From NCBI GenBank assembly GCA_015231325.1, contig JADGBS010000015.1:1-37333 (forward strand): a stretch of 37,333 nucleotides of DNA, written 5' to 3'. A model generated the notes under the pieces. The model did not search any database and was not told the DNA's origin. It saw nothing but the letters and a program-made list of their open reading frames with translations. Positions 17,542 through 25,099 of the stretch are shown here, piece by piece; position 1 is the stretch's first letter, and every line of letters begins with the position of its first letter. Made by a program: the position numbers and the translations under genes. Source of the DNA: Oligoflexia bacterium (GTDB taxonomy: Bacteria; Bdellovibrionota; Bacteriovoracia; Bacteriovoracales; Bacteriovoracaceae).

Positions 17542-19470
17542 ATGGAACTTATTTTAGGGTATGATGATTTTGGAAAAATTATTGACCAAAAACTTGATTT
17601 TGTTGATAAGAGTTTATTCATTAAAGAATTTCTCGATAGTGTTGGCACAGAAGTAACAGTTATCACCCGTCCCCGCAGATTTGGAAAGACATTGAATTTG
17701 TCGATGCTCCGTTACTTTCTTGCCTCCGAAATTCATGGGAGATCAACCAAAGGAATGTTCGATAATCTCAAAATCGCTCACTGTGGTAATGATAAAAATG
17801 GTGTCAATTATATTTCACACCAGGGACAATATCCGGTTATTTTTCTAACATTCAAAGATGTTAAAGAAGTTTCTTACACGGACGCGATTAATAAATTACG
17901 AATAATCATCAGAAATCTTTACCAGGAAAGTCGGTTCTTAATAAAATCAGAAAGGTTAGAAGTGGATGAGAAAAGCATTATTCAAAAGATGATGGATGCT
18001 AAATCTGAACTAGCAGATTTGGAGGTGTCACTATTACAATTAAGTAACTATCTATCTAAACATTATCAAAAAAATGTTTTTATCCTGCTTGATGAGTATG
18101 ATACTCCTCTTCAGGCAAGCTTCTTAAATGGTTATTATGATGAGATGAAAGGATTTATGCAAAAAATGCTGGGAACAGCTTTAAAAGGTAATCCTTATTT
18201 AAACCGAGCGCTGGTTACTGGTGTAATAAGAGTAGCTAAAGAAAGTTTTTTCTCAGGACTTAATAATCCCAAAATTTATTCTGTAATGCAATCCCAATAT
18301 AGTGAGTATTTTGGATTCACACAAGAAGAGGTCGATGATTTATTAAAAAAATTTGGAATGAGCGATCAGGCCACTGACGTTAGGAAATGGTATAATGGGT
18401 ATCGTTTTGCAGGGACCATTGTTTATAATCCATGGTCAATTGTTAATTTTATTGCAAGTAGAGAATTACGGCCTTATTGGGTTAATACCAGTGATAACGC
18501 TTTAATTCAAGAACTAGTAATGAACTCTCGAAGTGAATTTAAAGAAGCTCTTGAAAAACTATTAAGGGGAGAAACTTGTGAACAATTAATAAATGAGCAT
18601 GTAGTTTTTGGAGACTTAAAACAAAATCCAGGGGCAGCATGGAGCTTATTGGTTAGTGCAGGATACCTAAATGTTGTCTCTTCCATAATACAAGACGATG
18701 TAACAACTTGTGTTTTAGAAATTCCAAATAGAGAAGTTTACGGTGTGTATAGATATATGATTAAAGGCTGGCTATCCAGCACGCAAGGTATTAGTTGGTA
18801 CAATGAATTTCTGAAAAATCTTCTCTCCGGAAACATGCAAGAATTTTATGAAAATCTAGAAATATTATTTACCCAAGTGATTTCAGTGCGTGACATTGGT
18901 CGAGAGCCAGAGGCTTTTTATCATGCTTTAATGCTAGGATTGATCTGCAGTTTAGACCGTAATATTTACGAAATTATCTCTAATGCTGAGAGCGGTTATG
19001 GCCACTCTGACATTATGATCGTACCAAAAATTGAAAATAAATTAGGCATTGTACTAGAGTTAAAAAGTTTAAAAGAGATACCCAAAAAAGAGCAGACGGT
19101 TACGCGCTTACTAGAGAAAAGTGCTAAGGAGGCATTAACTCAAATTGAAAAGCTAAACTATGTGGCCGGAATGCAAAAGCGTGGAATTAAGGAAATTCTT
19201 AAAGTTGGAATTGCTTTCGCTGGCAAGCGCTTTCAGATTGCTACTGCCGTTTGGCCACCAAAAAAAATTAGCTCTGCTGAAATCAAAAAAATTGGCGAAA
19301 AAAAAGAGACTACTAAAAAAAAGGTCAGACAGGCCAAATCAAGCAAGAAGGCCACAAAAGCTAAAAAAATTTCAAAATCCCGAAAAATCGCCCCCCCTGC
19401 TAAAAATCCTTCAAAACGAGGAAAAATCACAAAATCTACCCCAAAAGGTAAAAATAACCAACAAATTTAA
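17542..19470 (+). CDS. AAA-ATPase fused to PD-(D/E)XK nuclease with lysine-rich tail
   Basis: A 642-residue protein of the AAA-ATPase-like/PDDEXK_9 family (formerly DUF1703). The N-terminal ATPase has the variant P-loop RPRRFGKT (43-50) and Walker B ILLDEYD (residues 181-187). The C-terminal nuclease has D490 (GHSDIMIVP) and E506-L-K508. These proteins are common in host-associated bacteria and Bacteroidetes, spread horizontally, and have no settled function. After about residue 573 it carries a ~70-residue tail of Lys/Ser/Ala/Pro (e.g. KKVRQAKSSKKATKAKK), like histone-H1-type basic tails, which could bind DNA or RNA. Ribokinase starts 47 bases after its stop. Confidence 0.85.
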   Translation: MELILGYDDFGKIIDQKLDFVDKSLFIKEFLDSVGTEVTVITRPRRFGKTLNLSMLRYFLASEIHGRSTKGMFDNLKIAHCGNDKNGVNYISHQGQYPVIFLTFKDVKEVSYTDAINKLRIIIRNLYQESRFLIKSERLEVDEKSIIQKMMDAKSELADLEVSLLQLSNYLSKHYQKNVFILLDEYDTPLQASFLNGYYDEMKGFMQKMLGTALKGNPYLNRALVTGVIRVAKESFFSGLNNPKIYSVMQSQYSEYFGFTQEEVDDLLKKFGMSDQATDVRKWYNGYRFAGTIVYNPWSIVNFIASRELRPYWVNTSDNALIQELVMNSRSEFKEALEKLLRGETCEQLINEHVVFGDLKQNPGAAWSLLVSAGYLNVVSSIIQDDVTTCVLEIPNREVYGVYRYMIKGWLSSTQGISWYNEFLKNLLSGNMQEFYENLEILFTQVISVRDIGREPEAFYHALMLGLICSLDRNIYEIISNAESGYGHSDIMIVPKIENKLGIVLELKSLKEIPKKEQTVTRLLEKSAKEALTQIEKLNYVAGMQKRGIKEILKVGIAFAGKRFQIATAVWPPKKISSAEIKKIGEKKETTKKKVRQAKSSKKATKAKKISKSRKIAPPAKNPSKRGKITKSTPKGKNNQQI

Positions 19471-19500
19471 TATTGGGAATGGGAGGTTCAAAACAATGGT

Positions 19501-19516
19501 CATAGGTTGACCTATG
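19501..19516. promoter_or_regulatory. Inverted repeat over the ribokinase start region
   Basis: CATAGGT-TG-ACCTATG has 7-bp perfect arms and a 2-base centre, ending one base before the ATG at 19518. In DNA it could be an operator; in RNA a 2-base loop would be too tight, so the innermost pairs would open. Confidence 0.4.
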
Positions 19517-19517
19517 G

Positions 19518-20474
19518 ATGGATATGAAGAAAATATTAGTAGTAGGCAGTTTGAATATGGATTTGGTGGTAAGGACCACGAGGATTCCAAAAATAGGAGA
19601 GACAGTGATCGGGGTTGGTTTTGACAAAATCCCCGGTGGAAAAGGTGCGAATCAGGCGACAGCAGTTGCCAAGCTCGGTGGAGAAATAAGTTTCATTGGT
19701 AAAGTTGGTGCCGATAATTTTGGTGAGGAACTGACAAAAAAAATAATGGTCAACAAGATAGATACTAGTGGGATTATGATATCTAAGACAGATCCGACTG
19801 GTATGGCCAGTATTACTGTAGATGACTTTGGAAATAATTCGATTGTAGTAGTTAGCGGAGCTAACTTTGATATTACAAAGGAAGATATTGATAGCAAGTT
19901 TGATATGATTACATCTGCGGAAATCATCATCCTCCAGCTGGAAATCCCTCTAGAAATTGTAAAATATATAATTTCTAAAGCTAAAACACTTGGAAAGACA
20001 GTAATATTGAATCCAGCGCCTGCAGTGGTATTGGATTCAGAGGTAATAGAAAAGGTTGATTTTCTTATCCCTAATGAAACCGAACTTGAAATTCTTACTG
20101 GGATAAATTCAAAGAGCATTGACGACGTGATACTTTCTTCTAGGCAATTGATTGAAAAGGGTGCGAATAAATTAATCGTTACCCTCGGTGAAAAAGGGGC
20201 GATCTATATCGACAGAGCGGAAATCAAGCACTACCCATCTTACAAAGTGAATGTTGTGGATACTACTGCTGCAGGAGATGCTTTCATCGGAGGATTTGCG
20301 ACCTTTTTATCGAAAGGTGCAGAAATTGATGAGGCGATAAAATTCGCTATCAAAGTAGGCGCATTGACTGTTACTAAACACGGGGCCCAGGTATCTATTC
20401 CCACACTCGAAGAAGTGACCAGGTGGAATAGGTATCAAGGCAGTAGTGCCATATCTGGCAGTGCCCATTCATAG
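19518..20474 (+). CDS. rbsK: Ribokinase (PfkB family)
   Basis: A 318-residue cytosolic kinase that would phosphorylate D-ribose to ribose 5-phosphate with ATP. Motifs are VVGSLNMDLVV at the N-terminus, the substrate loop PGGKGANQA (about residues 40-48), NPAPA, and the catalytic DTTAAGDAFIGGF, typical of RbsK and including the catalytic Asp of the anion hole. Length is normal. The start is uncertain: ATGs at 19518 and 19524 are both in frame and neither has a good ribosome site. GGGAGG at 19481 instead serves a possible 4-codon ORF (19496-19510). No ribose transporter or regulator is near. The last codons and the downstream region carry a repeated CAGTGCC. Confidence 0.88.
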   Translation: MDMKKILVVGSLNMDLVVRTTRIPKIGETVIGVGFDKIPGGKGANQATAVAKLGGEISFIGKVGADNFGEELTKKIMVNKIDTSGIMISKTDPTGMASITVDDFGNNSIVVVSGANFDITKEDIDSKFDMITSAEIIILQLEIPLEIVKYIISKAKTLGKTVILNPAPAVVLDSEVIEKVDFLIPNETELEILTGINSKSIDDVILSSRQLIEKGANKLIVTLGEKGAIYIDRAEIKHYPSYKVNVVDTTAAGDAFIGGFATFLSKGAEIDEAIKFAIKVGALTVTKHGAQVSIPTLEEVTRWNRYQGSSAISGSAHS

Positions 20475-20496
20475 CAGTGCCATGAATAGCAGTGCC
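20443..20496. repeat. Four copies of G(C/T)AGTGCC at 15/16-base spacing
   Basis: Copies start at 20443, 20458, 20474 and 20489. The first two are within the ribokinase 3' end (encoding GSSAISGSAHS), the third starts on its stop codon's last base and the fourth is downstream. The regular spacing indicates an old ~15-bp tandem duplication. Confidence 0.75.
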
Positions 20497-20609
20497 AAAA
20501 TAACGCTAGAGATATTTTGGGGTCATTAAATCACAGGTAAAAAAGAACATTACCTAACATCGCATATTATTTACACTACCTGCATATCAAAATAACGTAG
20601 TTTCTAACT

Positions 20610-20639
20610 TTGCTTTAACGTATTTTTATTCAGTATAAC
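20610..20639 (+). promoter_or_regulatory. Putative promoter for the peptide-radical SAM island
   Basis: TTGCTT (20610-20615) and TATAAC (20634-20639) are 18 bases apart. A second, weaker pair is TTGCAT (20659-20664)/TAGTAT (20681-20686) with 16 bases. The 289-base gap 20475-20763 otherwise holds the CAGTGCC repeats, a 6-bp dyad (20535-20555) and an open frame continuous with the peptide gene. Confidence 0.4.
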
Positions 20640-20763
20640 CTCATATCTGGCATTGAGCTTGCATATAAAAAAGTATGTTGTAGTATCGGCTTCGACGTTT
20701 TTGCGTTGCTTTAACTCGTTAGCGTATTTTACAAAAACTGTTCGTTTACCTATGAGGTTTTGT

Positions 20764-20925
20764 ATGAAAATTATCGTTTCTGCGTCAGAAGAGTTTGCTA
20801 GTTACCATTGTGCAGCACTTATTACTTGTAGGACTTTGATTCGTCCCTGTCCTACCAAGATAATTCCCTGTGGATCACTGATTATTCCATGTACTTCTCA
20901 ATGTCCTTGCAATTGTCTTCGCTAA
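20764..20925 (+). CDS. Candidate RiPP precursor with cysteines in a seven-residue register
   Basis: A 53-residue peptide starting at an ATG six bases after GAGG (20754-20757 reads GAGG within TATGAGG). Residues 1-21 would be the leader. Residues 22-49 form four heptads beginning with C22, C29, C36 and C43: CRTLIRP, CPTKIIP, CGSLIIP, CTSQCPC; C16, C47, C49 and C51 make eight Cys in total. The third position is always Thr or Ser and Pro ends the first three units. No signal peptide or metal-binding CxxC fold fits. A terminator and then a radical SAM/SPASM gene follow, the arrangement of ranthipeptide or sactipeptide systems. The frame is open upstream to a TTG at 20653, so a longer leader is possible. 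No homologue is recognised. Confidence 0.65.
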   Translation: MKIIVSASEEFASYHCAALITCRTLIRPCPTKIIPCGSLIIPCTSQCPCNCLR

Positions 20926-20963
20926 CACCTGTTTTAGTTAACAGCAATTTTTTTTTAGAAAAG

Positions 20964-20989
20964 CGGGGAGATCATCCCCGTTTTTTTTT
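20964..20989 (+). terminator. Intrinsic terminator between precursor and maturase
   Basis: CGGGGA-GATCA-TCCCCG (6-bp GC-rich stem, 5-base loop) is followed directly by nine T. It lies 38 bases after the peptide stop and 28 before the radical SAM start. Read-through would give much peptide mRNA and little maturase mRNA, as in many RiPP operons. Confidence 0.9.
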
Positions 20990-21016
20990 ATTTATAAAAT
21001 AAAAGAGGTATTTCTT

Positions 21017-22360
21017 ATGCCCACTAATACGTTAAAAAGATCGATGTACAACATTATAGTAGATCAATTGTCAGAAGGTGAAGTGTTGTTGTTTAATTCA
21101 TCCAGTTGTGCTTTCGGGGTTATGGATAAAAAGGCCCAGATGCTATATGACAAGATAGATGAGATAACTGATATTTCTACATTGGATGAGGAAGATCAAA
21201 AAAATTTGAATGTTTTGGCACAAAATGGTTTTTTCGTTCCACACGATACGGATGAATTTAAGTTGTTAAATATCATTGGAAATGTCAAAAGACATTCTAC
21301 CTCTGGTTTGAATATCACTTTGGCACCGACTACTGATTGCAATATGGCCTGTCCATATTGTTATGAAAAAAACACCAAAAGAAGAATGGGCCCAGAGATT
21401 ATCGCTGCCGTGGTAAATTTCATCAAAAGTTATTGCGAAAATAATCGGCCTACCACTGTCACTCTTATTTGGTATGGGGGCGAACCATTGCTTGAGCTTG
21501 ATACGATTCAGACCGTCTCAGAACAGGTGGTGCAGCTTTGCCAAGAAAAAAATATTGATTACAATTCATCAATCGTAACAAACGGGGTTTTATTAACCAG
21601 GGAAACTGCGATCATTCTCAAAGAAAAGTGTAAAATCACTAGCGCTCAGATAACGGTGGATGGATTGGAGTCAGTGCATAATAGGCGTAGAATTTTAAGA
21701 AGTGGTGCAGATAGTTTCAACTCAATTATCAATAATATCGAAAATATAAAAGATGTTATTGAAGTCACTATAAGAGTCAATGTAGACAAAAAAAATATTG
21801 AAGAGACTGGAAAACTTATTCATTATTTTAGTCACGAGAAGGGGTGGCGTGATGATGTAATATTTTATTTTGCCCCAGTTGATGGGAATATTAACTCCTG
21901 TGTGTTAAAGGAAAATACCTGCTATTCAAGACCAGAATTTGGGAAAATTCATGCTGAACTTATGAGAAAATCTTACGAAAGCGGGAATGTTAAAATCATT
22001 TCAAAATTATATCCCAGAAAGAGTGAATTATTTTGTGGTGCAATTACCCTAAACACCGTTGTTGTGGATCCAGACGGTTACCTGTATACTTGCTGGAATG
22101 ACGTTGGGTTACCGGAGAAAAAGATAGGAGATGTCAGTACAGGGATGGTAATGGGAAAAAACTATATCGATTGGTTGTCCATTGATTATCCCGATAAATG
22201 TAAGCTGTGTAATCTTTTGCCGATTTGTGCAAGCGGTTGCCCATATCATCGTCTCCGAAATGGTAATACTGCTGAATGTATTTACCAAACGCTAAGTTTT
22301 AAAGAAAATCTTAAGATTACTTACGAAGAGTACTTGACATCCTCACCTGCAAATGACTAG
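21017..22360 (+). CDS. Radical SAM/SPASM peptide maturase
   Basis: A 447-residue radical SAM enzyme. The N-terminal ~90 residues (DQLSEGEVLLFNSSSCAFGV and on) are of the kind that precede the barrel in peptide-modifying enzymes and may bind the leader. The cluster motif is C108-x3-C112-x2-C115 (CNMACPYC), with GGEP at 154-157. The C-terminal SPASM set is complete: C340, GYLYTC (C359), C395xxC398, C404, C408 and C421, i.e. CX2CX5CX3C then a final Cys, for two auxiliary 4Fe-4S clusters. Such enzymes form thioether or C-C crosslinks in cysteine-rich peptides. AAAAGAGG precedes the ATG. Its evident substrate is the heptad peptide just upstream. Confidence 0.88.
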   Translation: MPTNTLKRSMYNIIVDQLSEGEVLLFNSSSCAFGVMDKKAQMLYDKIDEITDISTLDEEDQKNLNVLAQNGFFVPHDTDEFKLLNIIGNVKRHSTSGLNITLAPTTDCNMACPYCYEKNTKRRMGPEIIAAVVNFIKSYCENNRPTTVTLIWYGGEPLLELDTIQTVSEQVVQLCQEKNIDYNSSIVTNGVLLTRETAIILKEKCKITSAQITVDGLESVHNRRRILRSGADSFNSIINNIENIKDVIEVTIRVNVDKKNIEETGKLIHYFSHEKGWRDDVIFYFAPVDGNINSCVLKENTCYSRPEFGKIHAELMRKSYESGNVKIISKLYPRKSELFCGAITLNTVVVDPDGYLYTCWNDVGLPEKKIGDVSTGMVMGKNYIDWLSIDYPDKCKLCNLLPICASGCPYHRLRNGNTAECIYQTLSFKENLKITYEEYLTSSPAND

Positions 22361-22459
22361 GATTTTAGTATCATATTACTTGCTTAGTATAGTCTTCTAC
22401 AAAAGGATGCTGTTATTCCACGTTCTATTAAAATATCATTTATTATATTTTTTATATTC

Positions 22460-23992
22460 ATGTTTGCGGCCCTTTTTTTGGGAGGGACCGGATTTTATCC
22501 TACGGCCCTTTCGAATTTTAGAATTCCGTTCATTATAGGTATAGCAAGCATAATAGGAATATACTTCTTCGATAGAAGTGCTATCTACTACCTCAGTAAC
22601 ATTTTAAAAAAAGATTACAGCAAATTTATTTTTATATTTTATTTGATTGCTTATTTGAAAGTTGCTTTTTTACATTATTTTTCTTTCAGTTTAAGTCCAG
22701 ATTTTTCATTTACCGATTATTTTGTGCGAAATATTCAGAACGGCTATTTTCAAGAGTGTGTCGTTTTAAACCGTTGCATGATGTATACTGATCACACGCC
22801 TCTTTTCCTCTTCCTATTGCATCCATTCCATTATTTGTTTAATAGTCAAATCTTTTTCTTAGTAATACACCCACTGGTGATTTGGTCTAGCGCTTTTCCA
22901 CTTATCTTGATTATGAGACATTATCGATTTACAAACTTATATCAATTGTTATTATTGTTAATGTTTTTTAATTTTCCGTACCTGTCTCAGCTTTTAAATT
23001 TTGATTTCCATTTTGAGGTTTTTTTTGTTCCTACCCTACTGTGGTCTTTCTATTTTTTTGAAATAAGAAAATGGTGGGCCTATATCTTATTCGCTATTCT
23101 TTTTATGTCGGTTAAAGAAGATGGTCCTATCTATATGGCATTTATTGCGTTAGCACAATTCTTTTGTATTAAAGATAAGTCCCATCCACGTTGGTTATGG
23201 TCAAGTTTACTGCTTTTTTTACTTAGTATTATTGCTTTCTTTTTATTGACTAACGTGCTGATGCCTTGGACTCAACATGATCAACAGGCAAAAATAATGG
23301 GACATATCTCTAAATACGGCCGCTCTACTGCGGAGATTGTTTCTGGCATTATTACCCACCTTCCTGAGGTTATTTGGGGATACATTACCGGTAAATGGTT
23401 AAACATTTGCTTATATTTTTTATTCGCTCCATTTTTACTACCATTTTTTTGGATTGCCTCTTTTCCCTTCGCATTGATCACTAGCACCTCTTCTTCTGCG
23501 TTAATATATAAAGTGATGCTATATTATTCTGCCCCTTTTATTCCAGTGATCTTTTACTCTTTTATTTTGCTTCTTGCTAATTTTCGAGGAAAATCTTGGG
23601 CCTTCTATTTGCTAGTGGGGGCATTTGTCCTAACCCACACTTTTGGTGGCGGATATTTTACCTATCGCCGACCAATGGTAAACTATTTTGATTTTTTAGA
23701 AATAATGAAAGAAGTCCAGTATTCAGAGACAGTCTTGATTCAGCCACACCTGTTTGCCTATTTCCCCTATCAGCAAAAAAAGGTCATGTTACTAAGTGAT
23801 AACCAATCTGCCTGGAAAAGTGCGAAGTATATTATGATCAACCCTACGTTACCCGCTGATACATTTACTCTGGATAGTTTTTCGAAGTTGCAAGATTTGT
23901 GGAATAAATCTTCGGATTTTACTCGTAAAGAAAAAGGTGGATTCATTCTTTACACTCGTCGTGCTCCTCGAATTACGCATCAAATCCTGTGA
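22460..23992 (+). CDS. DUF2079 polytopic membrane protein (GT-C-like)
   Basis: A 510-residue protein with about 10-12 membrane spans. Family signatures are HTPLFLFLLHPFHYLF, LLNFDFHFEVF and SVKEDGPIYMAF, which correspond to the FHP, DFH and KED motifs of DUF2079. These are thought to be GT-C-type glycosyltransferases or glycolipid enzymes; no reaction is proven. The ATG at 22460 has no ribosome site and starts inside the first hydrophobic segment. An in-frame ATT at 22415, seven bases after AAAAGGA (22401-22407), would add PRSIKISFIIFFIF, a more typical membrane N-terminus, so a non-AUG start is possible. The 3' end overlaps the convergent GT2 gene by 20 bases. Confidence 0.8.
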   Translation: MFAALFLGGTGFYPTALSNFRIPFIIGIASIIGIYFFDRSAIYYLSNILKKDYSKFIFIFYLIAYLKVAFLHYFSFSLSPDFSFTDYFVRNIQNGYFQECVVLNRCMMYTDHTPLFLFLLHPFHYLFNSQIFFLVIHPLVIWSSAFPLILIMRHYRFTNLYQLLLLLMFFNFPYLSQLLNFDFHFEVFFVPTLLWSFYFFEIRKWWAYILFAILFMSVKEDGPIYMAFIALAQFFCIKDKSHPRWLWSSLLLFLLSIIAFFLLTNVLMPWTQHDQQAKIMGHISKYGRSTAEIVSGIITHLPEVIWGYITGKWLNICLYFLFAPFLLPFFWIASFPFALITSTSSSALIYKVMLYYSAPFIPVIFYSFILLLANFRGKSWAFYLLVGAFVLTHTFGGGYFTYRRPMVNYFDFLEIMKEVQYSETVLIQPHLFAYFPYQQKKVMLLSDNQSAWKSAKYIMINPTLPADTFTLDSFSKLQDLWNKSSDFTRKEKGGFILYTRRAPRITHQIL

Positions 23993-24956
23993 GAGATTTG
24001 ACAATATAGTTTGGCCTTTTCTTAGTTTCTCGAAATATTGATGCAATATAAAGTCCGATAATACCCATTGAAAAGAGCTGAATGCCTGAGAGAAAACTGA
24101 TTGAGGCCATGATTGCTGTCCAGCCTGATGTAGTTTCAATCACAAAACGTTGTACTAGTACATACAGCAACAGCAAAAAAGAAAACAAAGAAATTAGCAC
24201 GCCTATACAAAAAATTACTTTCAATGGTATATCTGAGAATGAAATTAGCGCTGATTCAAAAAAATTCCAGATCACTTTTGAGCTAATCACTGGAAATTTT
24301 GTTTTTCCGCTAAACCTAGGTGCCCTGGTATAACTGATAAACGTTTGTTTAAACCCTACCCAGCAAACCAGACCACGCATAAAAGGATTTTTTTCATCGA
24401 GTTTCAAAATTTGCAAGGCCACTCTTTTGGTTAGCAGTTTGAAATCTCCGGCCTCCACCGGCAACGAAATATCCGTAACATGTTTTAGTATCAGATACCC
24501 AATTTTAGTTAAAAAAAGCTTAAACCAAGTTTCACCTTGACGAGAAGATCGTACAGTATGTACTACATCAATGCTCCGATCTTGATTCCAAGTGGCGATC
24601 AGCTCTGTTATCACTTCTGGGGGATCTTGGAGATCTGCATCCATGTACACAATTAAATCACCGGTGGCGTAGCTCATTCCGGCGATAACACAAACCGATA
24701 CTCCAAAATTTCGTGACATGGTGACGATTTTGATGTCACGTCTTTTCTCCAATTCCGACAAAAGGATATTCTCAGAATCATCCACCGAATCGTCATTGAC
24801 AAAGATAAGCTCATATCCTGAAATTATTTTTTTCTCTTTTTGCTCATCGAAGACATTCCTACATCGAAGAATAAGTTCGTGTAAAACGGCTTCTTCGTTG
24901 CGAAATGAAAACACCACCGAAATAAACGGAACTTTTTCTATTAAATTATTATTCAT
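23973..24956 (-). CDS. GT2 glycosyltransferase, polyprenyl-phosphate (GtrB/ArnC/DPM1) type
   Basis: A 327-residue membrane-attached family 2 glycosyltransferase. FISVVFSFRNEEAVLHE opens the nucleotide-binding domain, the donor/metal site is YMDADLQDPPE (about residues 104-114), and two membrane helices lie near 233-255 and 268-295 (VIFCIGVLISLFSFLLLLYV and the following IQLFSMGIIGLYIASIF). This layout matches enzymes that load a sugar on undecaprenyl phosphate for later transfer in the periplasm, where a GT-C enzyme such as the DUF2079 protein might use it (inference). The ATG follows five tandem 8-base units carrying GAGG. It diverges from the heptose operon. Confidence 0.85.
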   Translation of the reverse strand: MNNNLIEKVPFISVVFSFRNEEAVLHELILRCRNVFDEQKEKKIISGYELIFVNDDSVDDSENILLSELEKRRDIKIVTMSRNFGVSVCVIAGMSYATGDLIVYMDADLQDPPEVITELIATWNQDRSIDVVHTVRSSRQGETWFKLFLTKIGYLILKHVTDISLPVEAGDFKLLTKRVALQILKLDEKNPFMRGLVCWVGFKQTFISYTRAPRFSGKTKFPVISSKVIWNFFESALISFSDIPLKVIFCIGVLISLFSFLLLLYVLVQRFVIETTSGWTAIMASISFLSGIQLFSMGIIGLYIASIFRETKKRPNYIVKSLTGFDA

Positions 24957-24996
24957 TAATCCTCTAATCCTCTAATCCTCTAATCCTCTAATCTTC
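24957..24996 (-). repeat. 8-bp tandem repeat made of Shine-Dalgarno-like units
   Basis: On the minus strand: GAAGATTA, then four exact GAGGATTA, then the GT2 ATG. Each unit carries GAGG or GAAG; the last GAGG is four bases from the ATG, the one before is twelve. The repeat is thus also the ribosome binding site. Confidence 0.92.
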
Positions 24997-25069
24997 GACC
25001 ACATCTATTTTTGTATAAAAATTTTTGTAAAATATCTCCTTTTCCTAACACAAACGTCAAGGTATCTTT

Positions 25070-25079
25070 GAGACGTCTC
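25070..25079. promoter_or_regulatory. 10-bp palindrome before the heptose operon
   Basis: GAGACGTCTC is a perfect palindrome nine bases before the AAGGAGG ribosome site. It could be an operator; chance is also possible. Confidence 0.25.
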
Positions 25080-25099
25080 TGCATTTTAAGGAGGAATAA

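Noticed and set aside
19160-19510. 116-codon frame inside the 3' end of the ATPase/nuclease gene
   Set aside because: It is the other-frame reading of the A-rich lysine tail; the main frame carries the conserved nuclease motif.
22353-22538. 61-codon frame overlapping the start of the DUF2079 gene
   Set aside because: Its hydrophobic sequence mirrors the membrane helix of the true frame and then ends; no separate gene is needed, though a frameshift cannot be excluded.
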